Shown: positions 45,527 to 55,810, counted from the stretch's first letter. The stretch is DNA of 64,000 nt from Lachnospiraceae bacterium (GCA_900772845.1 CAAGSD010000064.1:1-64000), one strand, 5' to 3'. The notes: generated from the letters alone by a model not told the origin. Made by a program: numbers and translations.

Positions 45527-45574
45527 TCATAGCTCTATTCTGTTTGGTTTGCAAGGTTTTTTTATAAATCAGGT

Positions 45575-47002
45575 TCAATCGACGCTTCGTTCATCAACCT
45601 GGTGCCCCATATAATAAAATCCATGACATTCATCCAGTGAAACATTCACAAGCTTTCCCACCAGTGATGCATCTCCCGGAAAATGTACCAGCGTATTATT
45701 TGACATTCTTCCGGTCACTAAGGAGCTGTCATTTTCATTGATCTCTTCCACCAGTACCTCGCAGATCTGTCCCTGATACCTGGATACCTGTTCCCTGGCT
45801 GTTTCCTGCACGGTCTTAAGCACCCGGTCAAACTGCTCCTTTACCAGGTCTTCCGGCACCTGCTCCATGGCTGCCGCCGGTGTTCCGGTACGTTTAGAAT
45901 AGATAAACGTAAAAGCATTATCATATTTTACACGACGGATCACATCGATGGTCTCGTCTACGTCTTCCTTTGTCTCTCCGGGGAATCCTACGATAATATC
46001 CGTAGTGATCGCCATATCCGGAATCTCCTTACGGATCTTCTCCGCCAGCTCCAGATACTGCTCCTTGGTATAACGACGGTTCATTGCTTTTAATATCTTC
46101 GTGGAACCGGACTGCAAAGGAAGATGAAGGTGTCTGCAGATCTTTTTGGAATGCTTCATCACCTCGATCAGCTCATCTGACAGATCCTTGGGGTGAGAGG
46201 TCATGAAACGGATCCGCTCCAATCCCTCAATTTTTTCTACTTCCTGCAAAAGCTGTGCAAAGGTAATGGGCTCTTCCAGATTTTTACCGTAGGAATTTAC
46301 ATTCTGTCCCAGCAGCATGATCTCCACAACACCGTCTGCCACCAGTCCCTCGATCTCCCGGATGATATCCTTCGGATTACGGCTGCGCTCCCTGCCACGC
46401 ACATAAGGTACAATACAGTAGCTGCAGAAATTATTGCAGCCGAACATAATATTGATACCTGATTTGAAAGAATACTTTCTCTCTACCGGCAGGTCTTCCA
46501 CGATCTTATCCGTATCCTTCCAGATATCAATGACCATTCCCTCATTTTCAAACAGGGAACATAACAGCTCTGCGAATTTGAAAATATTATGGGTTCCGAA
46601 GATCAGATCCACGAAGCGGTAACTGCTTTTGATCTTCTCGATCACGGTGGGTTCCTGCATCATACAGCCGCACAGTGCGATCTTCATGTGAGGATTTTTC
46701 CTCTTATAGCCGTTTAATACTCCCAGTCTTCCGTAGACACGCTGGTTTGCGTTATCTCTCACCGTACAGGTATTGTAGATCACAAAGTCCGCATTCTCGT
46801 CCTCTATGATCTCATAGCCGACTTTTTCCAGAATTCCCACCAGTTTTTCCGAATCCCTGGCATTCATCTGGCATCCGAAAGTAGTCACACAGCAGGTAGG
46901 CTTTCTGCCCAGTTCTTCTCCAAGCTTTGCCACATGACCGGAGGCTTTCTCCATAAAATAATACTGTCTGTCGGTTTCGTTCATTTGTGTTACATTTGTC
47001 AT
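45575..47002 (-). CDS. miaB: tRNA-2-methylthio-N6-dimethylallyladenosine synthase
   Basis: 475 residues. Radical SAM methylthiotransferase acting on the A37 made by MiaA. N-terminal UPF0004 cysteines (TTFGCQMNARDSE, VIYNTCTVRDNA, ALCGCMMQ), radical SAM CNNFCSYCIVPYVRGRERSR, and a C-terminal TRAM domain (CEVLVEEINENDSSLVTGRMSNN). pepT is 35 bp upstream on the same strand. Confidence 0.97.
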   Translation of the reverse strand: MTNVTQMNETDRQYYFMEKASGHVAKLGEELGRKPTCCVTTFGCQMNARDSEKLVGILEKVGYEIIEDENADFVIYNTCTVRDNANQRVYGRLGVLNGYKRKNPHMKIALCGCMMQEPTVIEKIKSSYRFVDLIFGTHNIFKFAELLCSLFENEGMVIDIWKDTDKIVEDLPVERKYSFKSGINIMFGCNNFCSYCIVPYVRGRERSRNPKDIIREIEGLVADGVVEIMLLGQNVNSYGKNLEEPITFAQLLQEVEKIEGLERIRFMTSHPKDLSDELIEVMKHSKKICRHLHLPLQSGSTKILKAMNRRYTKEQYLELAEKIRKEIPDMAITTDIIVGFPGETKEDVDETIDVIRRVKYDNAFTFIYSKRTGTPAAAMEQVPEDLVKEQFDRVLKTVQETAREQVSRYQGQICEVLVEEINENDSSLVTGRMSNNTLVHFPGDASLVGKLVNVSLDECHGFYYMGHQVDERSVD

Positions 47003-47037
47003 ATAAAAAATATTGCCTTTCTAAATATCGGTATCTA

Positions 47038-48270
47038 TTATCTGTCTGCGTATTTTGCTGCAATGGCGATCAATAGTTCTGTCGTTTTTTCCATGGACTG
47101 TACACAGGCATACTCATATCTGCCGTGATAATTTTCTCCGCCGGTGCACAGGTTCGGACAGGGCAGCCCCATGAAGGACAGTCTGGCGCCGTCGGTACCG
47201 CCGCGGATGGGAGATACCTTGGGTTCGATCCCCAGCTCTTCCATGGCAGCTTTCGCATTGTCGACCAGGTGCATATGCTGCTCCATGATCTCCCGCATGT
47301 TATAATAAGAATCTTTCATATCCACTATAACGGTACCTTCCCCATACTTCCGGTTCAGGAACTCCGCACAGGACAAGAACAGCTCTTTTTTCTGTTCAAA
47401 CAGCTGTCTGTTATGATCACGTATAATATAGTCCGCAGTAACCTCCTCCACATTGCCGCTTATGGCATCCAGATGGAAGAAGCCCTCATAATCTTCGGTA
47501 TACATTGGATTCTGCTCCACCGGCAGCAGCTGCTGGAACTCCTGTGCGATCAGGATGGCATTTTTCATTTTGCCCTTGGCGGAACCTGGATGCACACTTC
47601 TGCCATAGACATGAAGCTTTGCTCCTGCGGCATTAAAATTCTCATATTCCAATTCGCCCAGTGCACCACCGTCTACGGTATACGCATAATCTGCTCCGAA
47701 CAGCTTCACATCAAAATAATCTGCTCCGGCACCGACTTCCTCATCCGGGGTAAAACCAATGCGGATCCTGCCGTGTTTTTTCTCAGGATGTTTTAACAGT
47801 TCTTCTGCCATAGTCATGATCTCGGCAACTCCTGCTTTGTCATCTGCGCCAAGCAGCGTCGTCCCATCGGTCACGATCAAATCTTTCCCCACATAATTTA
47901 ACAGATCCGGGAAATCCGCTGTCTTCATGACAATGTTCTCTGCTGCATTCAGTACGATATCTTTTCCGTCATACTTCTCCACGATCCGGGGCTTCACATT
48001 GGTATCCGTCACCGCAGGCGATGTATCCATATGTGCGATAAATCCAAGTACCGGTGCATTCTCGCAGCCTGCGGATGCGGGAACGGTGGCATAGACATAG
48101 CAGTGCTCCTTATCATAAGTGATCTCTGTGGCACCCATAGTCTCCAGTTCACTGACAAGCAGACCTGCCAGGTCATGCTGCTTCATGGTGCTGGGGGTCG
48201 TGGTGCTCTCTTCACTGGACTGGGTATCGATCTTCACATATCGTAAAAAATTCTCTATCGTCTTAGTCAT
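47038..48270 (-). CDS. pepT: Peptidase T (tripeptide aminopeptidase)
   Basis: 410 residues, M20 family. Zinc ligands and catalytic residues in [39 protein letters not shown], and the C-terminal [31 protein letters not shown]. Releases the N-terminal residue of tripeptides in the cytosol. Start at 48270 (TTAGGAG 7 nt upstream). The open frame upstream to 48381 is not supported. Confidence 0.97.
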   Translation of the reverse strand: MTKTIENFLRYVKIDTQSSEESTTTPSTMKQHDLAGLLVSELETMGATEITYDKEHCYVYATVPASAGCENAPVLGFIAHMDTSPAVTDTNVKPRIVEKYDGKDIVLNAAENIVMKTADFPDLLNYVGKDLIVTDGTTLLGADDKAGVAEIMTMAEELLKHPEKKHGRIRIGFTPDEEVGAGADYFDVKLFGADYAYTVDGGALGELEYENFNAAGAKLHVYGRSVHPGSAKGKMKNAILIAQEFQQLLPVEQNPMYTEDYEGFFHLDAISGNVEEVTADYIIRDHNRQLFEQKKELFLSCAEFLNRKYGEGTVIVDMKDSYYNMREIMEQHMHLVDNAKAAMEELGIEPKVSPIRGGTDGARLSFMGLPCPNLCTGGENYHGRYEYACVQSMEKTTELLIAIAAKYADR

Positions 48271-48421
48271 AATCTCACTCCTAACGTTTCTACACAAATA
48301 CAACTTATCCGGGCTTGTTCTTCTCTCAAATTCGTATAGCCCAATCTTATTTATCATATCATGGTGACCGCATCGCTTCAATATTTAATTTCATTTCAGG
48401 GGTAATTTCCGGGGTAATGGT

Positions 48422-49795
48422 TCAGAGCTTATAGGTTCTAATTTCCCGACAGATTCCCTTCGACAGCATCACTACCGCCAGAAGATTCGGCACCGCCATC
48501 AGGCCATTACAGATATCTGAGAAATCCCATACCGCTTCCAGCGAACAGACGGCACCTAAAAAGGCAGCTATACCATATCCCACTCGGTACCATCCGGTCC
48601 GTCGGCATCGTCCCATCAGATATTCAAATGCTTTCTCACCCTGATATTCCCAGGCAATAATTGTAGCAAACGCAAACAATGCGATAGATAGTGTAAGCAT
48701 CCATTCCCCCACCCTGCCAAAGGTGGCAGAAAATACAGCGATCATAAGCGCCGTTCCGTTCAAAAGCTCCCCCTGCGCATCCCGCTGTCCCAGCATGCCG
48801 CTGGATGCTATGGCAAGCCCTGTCAGGGAACAGATCACAATGGTATCGATAAAAACTCCCGTCATGCTGATATACCCCTGACGCACCGCATCCGATGTAT
48901 CTGCGCAAGCCGCACTGATTCCGGCTGCTCCGAGTCCCGCTTCGTTGGAAAATACGCCACGGGAGACACCATAGCGCATAGCCTGCCTGCCGGAACATAG
49001 GAACCCAATACTCCCTCCTGCCATAGCTTCCGGGCAGAAAGCGCCCCACAGGATCTGCCAAATTCCTGCCGGAAGATTATGTAAATGAGTAAAGATCACC
49101 ATGCCTGTTCCGAACAGATAAAATACTGCCATACAGGGTACCAGATATTCCGTGACCCTTGCTATTTTATCGATCCCTCCAAGGATTACCAGGATCGTAA
49201 GGATACCAAGCACCAGTCCTGACGCTGTCCGGTCAACTCCAAAAGTCACAGCCAGTGCCTCCGCAATAGAATTCCCCTGCGTCATATTCCCCATGCCAAA
49301 GGAGGCAAGTACTGCGAATATTGCAAAAAGTACCGCAAGGATCCGCCCCATGCATCTATACGGAAATACATTTTGCAGAACATACATGGGACCACCCACC
49401 GGTTTCCCCTTGTGATCTCTTACACGATACCTGACACACAGCGTACTTTCCACCAGTTTGGTTGACAGCCCGATGATCCCGGACAAGAGCATCCAGAACA
49501 GTGCACCCGGTCCTCCCAGCGCCATGGCAGCCGCCACGCCTACGATATTTCCCGTACCTATCGTTGCCGCCAGTTCCGTAGTCAGAGCTGAAAACGAAGA
49601 AACCCCTCCCCCATCTGTGCCTTTCCGGCTCTTAGGATGGAACACCAGACCAAGTGCCGCCAACAGGTTTCTCAAGGGAAGAAAGCGCAGACTTATCATC
49701 AGATAGCAGCCACAGCCCAATAATAAAACTATAAGCCAGGGTCCCCATACGATCCGGTCTGCCTGCTGTAAAAAGCCTGTTACCTCTGTGATCAT
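48422..49795 (-). CDS. Alanine/glycine:cation symporter (AGCS family)
   Basis: 457 residues, about 11 membrane helices. Family motifs: ELAATIGTGNIVGVAAAMALGGPGALFWM, VGGPMYVLQNVF, GMGNMTQGNSIAEAL, GVFSNEAGLGAA. It takes up alanine or glycine with sodium or protons. Compact for the family, with a short C-terminus (KGICREIRTYKL). Monocistronic, with no clear terminator in the 93 bp after the upstream operon. Confidence 0.93.
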   Translation of the reverse strand: MITEVTGFLQQADRIVWGPWLIVLLLGCGCYLMISLRFLPLRNLLAALGLVFHPKSRKGTDGGGVSSFSALTTELAATIGTGNIVGVAAAMALGGPGALFWMLLSGIIGLSTKLVESTLCVRYRVRDHKGKPVGGPMYVLQNVFPYRCMGRILAVLFAIFAVLASFGMGNMTQGNSIAEALAVTFGVDRTASGLVLGILTILVILGGIDKIARVTEYLVPCMAVFYLFGTGMVIFTHLHNLPAGIWQILWGAFCPEAMAGGSIGFLCSGRQAMRYGVSRGVFSNEAGLGAAGISAACADTSDAVRQGYISMTGVFIDTIVICSLTGLAIASSGMLGQRDAQGELLNGTALMIAVFSATFGRVGEWMLTLSIALFAFATIIAWEYQGEKAFEYLMGRCRRTGWYRVGYGIAAFLGAVCSLEAVWDFSDICNGLMAVPNLLAVVMLSKGICREIRTYKL

Positions 49796-49888
49796 AAAAA
49801 GTCTGTCTCCCTGACTTATTTTTCTAAACTATATTCTTTATTTTTCTATTTTATGATGCCAGGGTCAAAAGGTCTAAGCGGAATATAT

Positions 49889-50848
49889 TTACTTATTATC
49901 CGGCAGAAAACCCGGGATCTTTTCTGCGATCTCCCGAATCCCGAACAGATATCCGATGCCTTTCTCCAGTTGTCCTTCGGACGCATTGAGCAGTGTTGCG
50001 GTCAGATGCAGCTTATGCTCTCCGTATTCCAGATCACACGTATACTCGTCGTTGTCGTTTTCCATGGTCGCCCTGTCCTTCGCTTCTATTTCAGCTTCTA
50101 TTTCAGCTTCTTTATCCCACATGATCTGTGCATTGGTATCATAAGGCACCTCTCCTTCGATTTCAATATAGGTTTCGGAATTATAATCATGCAGATAGGA
50201 CTGCATATAATCGGTGATAAAATAATAAGGGGCATCCGCACCGATATCATCCCAGGTGACCGGTTCTGTCTCATCTTCCAGCACAACCTTCATAGCATAG
50301 AGTGTTCCGGTCTCGGAATCCACGACACACTCTATACTGACTCCCGTAACCTCCTCTTCCTTCATGCGCATACAGATGTCATAGGCCATGATCGCAACTC
50401 CATCCGACAGCTTTTCATCATACAAAATATATCGTTTGATGGAAATGTTATCTGTATCCATATTTTTGAAAAAATAATCCTCCGGGATCACGCCCATATC
50501 CTGAAAAGTGTAATTCCATTCCGTATTTAAAATATATTCATCTATCAGACTATATATTTCACCATCCGTTTCAGCTTCATAATCCTGTTCAGAGATATAG
50601 TACTGTTTTCCCGCAGCGATACCGTCTGCCAGATTTTGAAGTCTGCGAACGGTGTCTGTCTCATACTCTTCCTTCCAGACGGTATAATCTGTTCCTGTAT
50701 TCGATATGCTGACTGACTTGGTCAGCCTGCTTTTATCCTGCAATTGTAATAATACTTCCGGTCCTGCGAACGCAAAGAAGATCAACACGAGCAGTCCACC
50801 CATACATAGCAGGAAATTCCGCCGGTTCTTATTCTCCTGTTTTTTCAT
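49889..50848 (-). CDS. Unknown membrane-anchored extracytoplasmic protein of the two-component operon
   Basis: 319 residues not assigned to a family. Basic start (KKQENKNRRN), one membrane helix (FLLCMGGLLVLIFFAFAG), then an acidic extracytoplasmic part rich in Asp, Glu and Tyr, with an EAEIEAEIEAKDR charged segment near residue 248. There is one cysteine in TCDLEYG, besides CMRM and IECVV. No lipobox. It overlaps the kinase stop by ATGA, so it is co-translated and may modulate the kinase, by analogy with YycH-type accessory proteins. That role is inference. Confidence 0.8.
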   Translation of the reverse strand: MKKQENKNRRNFLLCMGGLLVLIFFAFAGPEVLLQLQDKSRLTKSVSISNTGTDYTVWKEEYETDTVRRLQNLADGIAAGKQYYISEQDYEAETDGEIYSLIDEYILNTEWNYTFQDMGVIPEDYFFKNMDTDNISIKRYILYDEKLSDGVAIMAYDICMRMKEEEVTGVSIECVVDSETGTLYAMKVVLEDETEPVTWDDIGADAPYYFITDYMQSYLHDYNSETYIEIEGEVPYDTNAQIMWDKEAEIEAEIEAKDRATMENDNDEYTCDLEYGEHKLHLTATLLNASEGQLEKGIGYLFGIREIAEKIPGFLPDNK

Positions 50849-52323
50849 ATTACGCCTTTTGCTCCCCTGTTGCTTTTATTATTTACAGCCTGCATTTCCC
50901 CGGGAAAATATAACCGCATTACCGTGCCTTCTCCAAGCTTGCTGTCAATCTTCAGTTCCCCCTGATGCAGGGTGATGATCTTCTGACAGAGAGCCATTCC
51001 AATACCTGCTCCGCCCTCCTTGCGGGATCTGGACTTATCCACCATATAAAAAGCCTCCGTGATCCTCGCAATCTCTTCCTGCGGGATCCCCCTGCCGTTA
51101 TCCACGACCTTGATCTCATAGCCCTGTGTGCGCTTACTTCCCTTCATCAGGATAAATCCGCCTTCTTCCACGGCCTTTACGGCATTATCCAGCAGATTAT
51201 ATAACAGTGACAAAAGCAGATCCCTGTCACCCAGGATCACCCCTCTTTCCAGATCGATCTTTCCCCGGATCCCTTTACGTTCAAAGGGGATCCGCATCGT
51301 ATCCCGGATATTTTCCTCCAGTTCTTTCGTCTGAATCTTCTTGAATTCTAATTCCTGTCTGTCCATTCCCACCAGCTCCAGCAATTTGTGAGACAGGCTT
51401 TCCAGACGTTTTCCCTGACTGAAAATATAATAGGTGGCTTCGCCCCGCTCCTGCTCTGTCAGTTCATAGGAGTTCAGCATATCCGCATATCCGATGATGG
51501 AAGTCAGCGGTGTCTTGAGTTCATGGGCAAACGCTGCTGTAAAATCCTCCTTCTGTTTTGCTTCCAGCTCTTTTTCCTCCATCTGGCGTACCAGTCTGTC
51601 CGTCATCCGGTTAAAGCTCCGGGACAATTCTCCAATCTCGTCTGTGCCCTGATAGACAGCCCTCTTCTCAAAATCCCCTCCTGCAATCCTTCCTGCAGTG
51701 CGGTTTAACTGCTCTATGGGGTAGGTCAGATATCTGGACAGCAAAAAAGCTGCCAGACCACCGATCACCAGCAGACCTGCCAGAGCAATACCATATTGCC
51801 GCATCATATTACTCCGCTCTTCATAAATGCCGCTCAGGTCCTTCAGGATCCCAAGATATACCGTATCTGCCGAATCCGTCGGCTGATCTGCGATGATGCT
51901 GAGCAGGTAATAACTCGTTTCCACCTTGCGGACACCGTAGACCTGATCTGCACCGGGGTCAAAAGTCCGGATCATTTCTTCTGCAAGGCTCCTGATCTCA
52001 TCCTGCGGCAGCTTCAGACTGCCCTCCAGAGTGATCGTGCCATCCGTTTCAAGGATCATACATTCCGTACCGCTTTGATCCGTCATCCGTTCTGTCGCGG
52101 AATTTCCCGCTTGTATCCCCGCAAATTCCGCTCCGTATTTTTCCATGTTCTGATACACCATATCATAAATGGTCTGAAAGAGAAGATTCTCACGTTTTCC
52201 CTGCTCCGTCTCTCTTTCTAACATACGGTTAAAATAGGAAAACAACATAAAGCTTCCAAACAGCATGAAGGCTGCCGTAAGGAGTGCTGTGATGGAGAAA
52301 AATAATTTATGCGTGAACTTCAT
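50845..52323 (-). CDS. Sensor histidine kinase
   Basis: 492 residues: membrane helix (LFFSITALLTAAFMLFGSFMLF), an outside sensor region (about 30-180), a second helix (YGIALAGLLVIGGLAAFLLSRYL), HAMP, HisKA with the phosphorylated His in FAHELKTPLTSIIGYADML, and HATPase with LLYNLLDNAVKA, VDNGRGI and GGAGIGMAL. Signals to the response regulator upstream (17-bp overlap). The ligand is unknown. Confidence 0.95.
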   Translation of the reverse strand: MKFTHKLFFSITALLTAAFMLFGSFMLFSYFNRMLERETEQGKRENLLFQTIYDMVYQNMEKYGAEFAGIQAGNSATERMTDQSGTECMILETDGTITLEGSLKLPQDEIRSLAEEMIRTFDPGADQVYGVRKVETSYYLLSIIADQPTDSADTVYLGILKDLSGIYEERSNMMRQYGIALAGLLVIGGLAAFLLSRYLTYPIEQLNRTAGRIAGGDFEKRAVYQGTDEIGELSRSFNRMTDRLVRQMEEKELEAKQKEDFTAAFAHELKTPLTSIIGYADMLNSYELTEQERGEATYYIFSQGKRLESLSHKLLELVGMDRQELEFKKIQTKELEENIRDTMRIPFERKGIRGKIDLERGVILGDRDLLLSLLYNLLDNAVKAVEEGGFILMKGSKRTQGYEIKVVDNGRGIPQEEIARITEAFYMVDKSRSRKEGGAGIGMALCQKIITLHQGELKIDSKLGEGTVMRLYFPGEMQAVNNKSNRGAKGVI

Positions 52324-52969
52324 TCAAACGATACCCCACTTTATATACCGCTATAATAATATTTTCCCAATGTAGCTTTTTCTTCAGCCGCTGCACATGC
52401 AGATCCACGGTCCGGCTCTGCCCCATATATTCGCCACCCCATACAGTCTCATATATGGTTTCCCGGTACAACGCCCTGTTTTTATTCCTGGCAAATAATA
52501 ACAGCAGATCGAATTCCTTCGGTGTCAGATAGATTTCCTCCCCGTCCAGCGTCACTCTGTGGGATGCTGTGTCAATGGTGACATTGCAGACTGAAATAAC
52601 CGTCTCCGTCTTATGATATCTGCGCAACACCGCCTCCACTCTGGCAAGCAGTTCTACGATCTCAAATGGCTTGGGCAGATAATCATCCGCCCCCATTCGG
52701 AGTCCTTTCACCTTATGCTCTGTCGATCCCAGTGCCGTCAGGAAGATCACCGGGATCTCGCAAGCTTTTGCGTAATCCATCAGCTCATAGCCGTTGATCC
52801 CCGGCAGCATGATATCTAACAGTGCGAGATCAAATTTCTCCCGTTCCATAAGATCTGCCGCACTTTTCCCATCCGGCGCCCAGGTACAAAAATACCCTGC
52901 CCTTGTCAGATTTATCCGGATCAGATTAGCAATCGGCTCTTCATCTTCCGCAATTAATATTCTAAACAT
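52307..52969 (-). CDS. OmpR/PhoB-family response regulator
   Basis: 220 residues. Receiver domain with AEDEEP, phospho-Asp in DLALLDIMLPG, Thr in VIFLTALGS and Lys in DYLPKPFE, then a winged helix (LTPKEFDLLLLFARN, then VWGGEYMGQSRTVDLHVQRLKKKL). Start at 52969, with GAGGG 8 nt upstream. The first gene of an RR-HK-unknown operon. Confidence 0.95.
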   Translation of the reverse strand: MFRILIAEDEEPIANLIRINLTRAGYFCTWAPDGKSAADLMEREKFDLALLDIMLPGINGYELMDYAKACEIPVIFLTALGSTEHKVKGLRMGADDYLPKPFEIVELLARVEAVLRRYHKTETVISVCNVTIDTASHRVTLDGEEIYLTPKEFDLLLLFARNKNRALYRETIYETVWGGEYMGQSRTVDLHVQRLKKKLHWENIIIAVYKVGYRLNEVHA

Positions 52970-53110
52970 TTCCCTGTCCCTCAATGTGTTTTTCATTATT
53001 TCTCACATTATAACACGTTTTCTCCGTACATCGTACTCCCAAAATCCTAACAGACATTTGTATCCAAATTGTATCTGCTTATTTTATTCTGCACTCTTTT
53101 TTCCTCCCTT

Positions 53111-53118
53111 CATACCAT
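53111..53118 (+). promoter_or_regulatory. Possible SigE/SigK-like -10 of cotJ
   Basis: CATACCAT lies 31 bp before the cotJA start and resembles the sporulation -10 CATACANT. The region where a -35 would lie (about 53090-53097) does not fit well, so this is tentative. Confidence 0.3.
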
Positions 53119-53149
53119 AATAACAAATGAATTTTCAGAAAGGATCGCT

Positions 53150-53320
53150 ATGAAAGACTATTCTTTTGAGGAACGTTTTGAAAAATATCCTCTTGCCATG
53201 GCTTATGTTCCCTGGCAGCATTTTTCCAAAATATGCGAAAATCTGGAAAAAGGCTACCAGGACGGCACTATTTTTCCAGAACTGAATAAACCATTTACAG
53301 GAAGGAGATGTGTAAAATGA
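53150..53320 (+). CDS. cotJA: Spore coat-associated protein CotJA
   Basis: 56 residues, DYSFEERFEKYPLAMAYVPWQHFSKICENLEKGYQDGTIFPELNKPF, which matches CotJA. AAAGGATCGCT precedes the ATG. Stop and cotJB start overlap (ATGA at 53317). First gene of cotJABC, expressed in the mother cell during sporulation in relatives. Confidence 0.92.
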   Translation: MKDYSFEERFEKYPLAMAYVPWQHFSKICENLEKGYQDGTIFPELNKPFTGRRCVK

Positions 53321-53571
53321 ACAGCGAAACAAAAATGCTGCATGATATCGGCATTGTAGACTTTGTACTGACAGATCTGATGCTGTATCTGGATACTCAT
53401 CCCACAGATCAGAATGCCATGGAATATTTTAATCACTATGCAAGAATCAAGGCACAGATGGAGCGAGAATTCTCCAGAGAATATTATCCGCTGCGAAAAG
53501 ATCTTGCAGAAAGCAACAGAGAATGGCGCTGGGGCAAGGCTCCCCTGCCATGGCAAGGAGGATGTAACTGA
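53317..53571 (+). CDS. cotJB: Spore coat protein CotJB
   Basis: 84 residues. Helical, ending in NREWRWGKAPLPWQGGCN, the CotJB signature. The ATG at 53317 has GGAAGGAG 9 nt upstream, and a longer frame from 53308 is disfavoured. It ends by overlapping the cotJC ATG (TGATG). Confidence 0.93.
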   Translation: MNSETKMLHDIGIVDFVLTDLMLYLDTHPTDQNAMEYFNHYARIKAQMEREFSREYYPLRKDLAESNREWRWGKAPLPWQGGCN

Positions 53572-54194
53572 TGTGGAGTTATGAAAAAAGATTACAATTC
53601 CCGGTAAATATCAAGGAACCCAATGCCAAACTGGCTCAGGTCATTATCTCCCAGTACGGCGGCCCGGACGGGGAAATGGGTGCCAGCATGCGCTACCTGT
53701 CCCAGCGGTATTCCATGCCCTTTAAGGAAGTGGCTGGACTGTTAACAGATATCGGCACAGAAGAGCTGGCTCACCTCGAGATGGTAGCCACCATCGTTCA
53801 TCAGCTGACCCGGGACCTCTCCATGGAGGAAATCGAAAAAAGCGGTTTTGCCAATTATTACGTAGACCATACCATCGGAGTCTGGCCCCAGGCAGCAGGC
53901 GGTGTCCCTTTCAATGCCTGTGAATTCCAGGTCAAAGGAGATATCCTCACCGATCTGCATGAAGATATGGCAGCAGAGCAGAAAGCCCGTTCCACCTACG
54001 ACAATATCCTGCGCCTGATCAAGGATCCGGATGTCTGCGAGCCCATCAAGTTCCTGCGTGCCCGTGAAATCGTCCATTACCAGCGTTTCGGCGAAGCCCT
54101 GCGTATCGCTCAGGATCATCTGAATTCCAAGAACTTCTATGCGTTCAATCCCGGATTTGACCGCTGTGATTCCTGTGATTCCTGTGGCAGCTAA
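53571..54194 (+). CDS. cotJC: CotJC, manganese-catalase-like coat protein
   Basis: 207 residues. Ferritin-like dimanganese catalase core with ligands in DGEMGASMRYLSQRY, TEELAHLEMVATIVHQ, AAEQKARSTYDN and REIVHYQRFGEAL. All expected Glu/His positions are present, so it should be catalytic. A cysteine-rich tail follows the core: Cys199, Cys202, Cys205 in RCDSCDSCGS. That could cross-link in the coat or bind metal. A terminator shared with thrC follows. Confidence 0.94.
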   Translation: MWSYEKRLQFPVNIKEPNAKLAQVIISQYGGPDGEMGASMRYLSQRYSMPFKEVAGLLTDIGTEELAHLEMVATIVHQLTRDLSMEEIEKSGFANYYVDHTIGVWPQAAGGVPFNACEFQVKGDILTDLHEDMAAEQKARSTYDNILRLIKDPDVCEPIKFLRAREIVHYQRFGEALRIAQDHLNSKNFYAFNPGFDRCDSCDSCGS

Positions 54195-54199
54195 ACAGA

Positions 54200-54233
54200 A
54201 AAAGTGATGCGGTATCTGCCGCATCACTTTTTC
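54200..54233. terminator. Bidirectional terminator between cotJC and thrC
   Basis: AAAAAGTGATGCGG (54200-54213) and CCGCATCACTTTTT (54220-54233) with a 6-nt loop. A perfect 14-bp stem flanked by A and T runs, so it serves both convergent genes. Confidence 0.92.
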
Positions 54234-54253
54234 TTATACGCTTTCCTCTCCTG

Positions 54254-55741
54254 TCAGATTCCCAGGAAATCCTTTACTGTATCTTTCATTTTATCAACAT
54301 CGCACTGGGTATTGTGAAGCACCGGTGCAGTGCGGATCTCTTCGATGGCATTGGGAACTTTTACTTTTGCGATCTTAGACAGTTCATCCACCAGCTCAAA
54401 ATCACCCATTGCATCATATTTAGTATCAATGGCATCCATGACACTTCTGGTGAACTTAAAGGGACTTGCTGTGGAAGCGATCACAGTAGTCTTATGATCC
54501 CCTGTTTCTGCCACATATTTGCCGTATACGGCAGACGCTACTGCTGTGTGGGTATCGATCACATAGCCGCACTTTTCATACAGGCGGCGGATCTCGGCTG
54601 CAGTTTCCGCCTCACTTGCAAAGTTGCCGTAGAAATCAGCCAGCTGTGCCTTCATCTCATCTGTGATCTCATATCTGCCATCACCGGTCAGTGCGCTCAT
54701 CAGCGCACGGTTCTTGTCCGCATCATTGCCTGCAATACGATAGATCAGACGTTCCAGATTGCTGGAGATCAGAATATCCATGGAAGGAGAAGTGGTCAGT
54801 ACGAATTCTCTGTTACGGTCATAGGTACCGGTACGGAAGAAATCATACAATACCTTATTATCATTGGAAGCACAAATCAGTTTATCAATAGGCAGTCCCA
54901 TATTCTTCGCATAAAATGCTGCCAGAATATTACCGAAGTTACCGGTAGGAACCACGACATTGATCTTCTCACCCTCTGTGATCTTACCGTCCTTTAATAA
55001 CTGTGCATACGCATAGACATAATAACAGATCTGAGGTACCAGACGTCCGATATTAATGGAGTTCGCAGAGGAGAACTGGAAGCCCTTCTCATCCATCTCT
55101 TTTGCCAGTTCCTTGTCGGAGAAGATCTTCTTCACACCGGTCTGGGCATCATCGAAATTACCGTGAATGCCTACTACAAAGGTATTTGCACCCTTCTGGG
55201 TCACCATCTGCTTCTCCTGGATGGGACTGACACCGTTCTTAGGATAAAATACGATGATACGGGTACCTTTGACATCCGCAAAGCCTGCCAGTGCTGCCTT
55301 ACCGGTATCACCGGAGGTTGCGGTCAGGATCACGATCTCATTCTTAATATTATTTTTCCGGGCGGAAGTGATCATCAGGTGAGGTAAAATGGAAAGTGCC
55401 ATATCCTTGAATGCAATGGTAGAACCATGGAACAATTCCAGATAATAGGCATCATCCGCCTGTACCAGAGGAGCTATTTTTTCGGTATCAAACTTGGCAT
55501 CATAAGCATTGTTGATACAGTTCTTAAGCTCTTCCTCTGTAAAATCTGTCAGAAATAATTTCATGACTTCATAAGCTACCTGCTGATAACTCATTTCTGC
55601 CAGTTCTGCAAGACTCTTGTCAAGCGCCGGAATATGATCCGGCACGAACAGTCCTCCGTCATCAGATAATCCTTTCAGAATTGCCTGCGATGCGGTTACC
55701 GGTTCGCTGTTGCTGCGTGTACTGCGATAAATTACTTCCAT
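54254..55741 (-). CDS. thrC: Threonine synthase
   Basis: 495 residues, fold type II PLP enzyme turning O-phosphohomoserine into threonine. N-terminal YRSTRSNSEPVTASQAILKGLSDDGGLFVP; PLP lysine in FHGSTIAFKDMALSILPHL; phosphate loop ATSGDTGKAALAGFAD. The start has CGGAGG before the ATG. Monocistronic, with its own promoter and a structured 5' leader. Confidence 0.97.
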   Translation of the reverse strand: MEVIYRSTRSNSEPVTASQAILKGLSDDGGLFVPDHIPALDKSLAELAEMSYQQVAYEVMKLFLTDFTEEELKNCINNAYDAKFDTEKIAPLVQADDAYYLELFHGSTIAFKDMALSILPHLMITSARKNNIKNEIVILTATSGDTGKAALAGFADVKGTRIIVFYPKNGVSPIQEKQMVTQKGANTFVVGIHGNFDDAQTGVKKIFSDKELAKEMDEKGFQFSSANSINIGRLVPQICYYVYAYAQLLKDGKITEGEKINVVVPTGNFGNILAAFYAKNMGLPIDKLICASNDNKVLYDFFRTGTYDRNREFVLTTSPSMDILISSNLERLIYRIAGNDADKNRALMSALTGDGRYEITDEMKAQLADFYGNFASEAETAAEIRRLYEKCGYVIDTHTAVASAVYGKYVAETGDHKTTVIASTASPFKFTRSVMDAIDTKYDAMGDFELVDELSKIAKVKVPNAIEEIRTAPVLHNTQCDVDKMKDTVKDFLGI

Positions 55742-55810
55742 TTCCTCTCCTCCGTGTCTATGTACAGGAATATACGCCGGGATTCCTCCAACGCTTATCC
55801 ATATTTCCTT

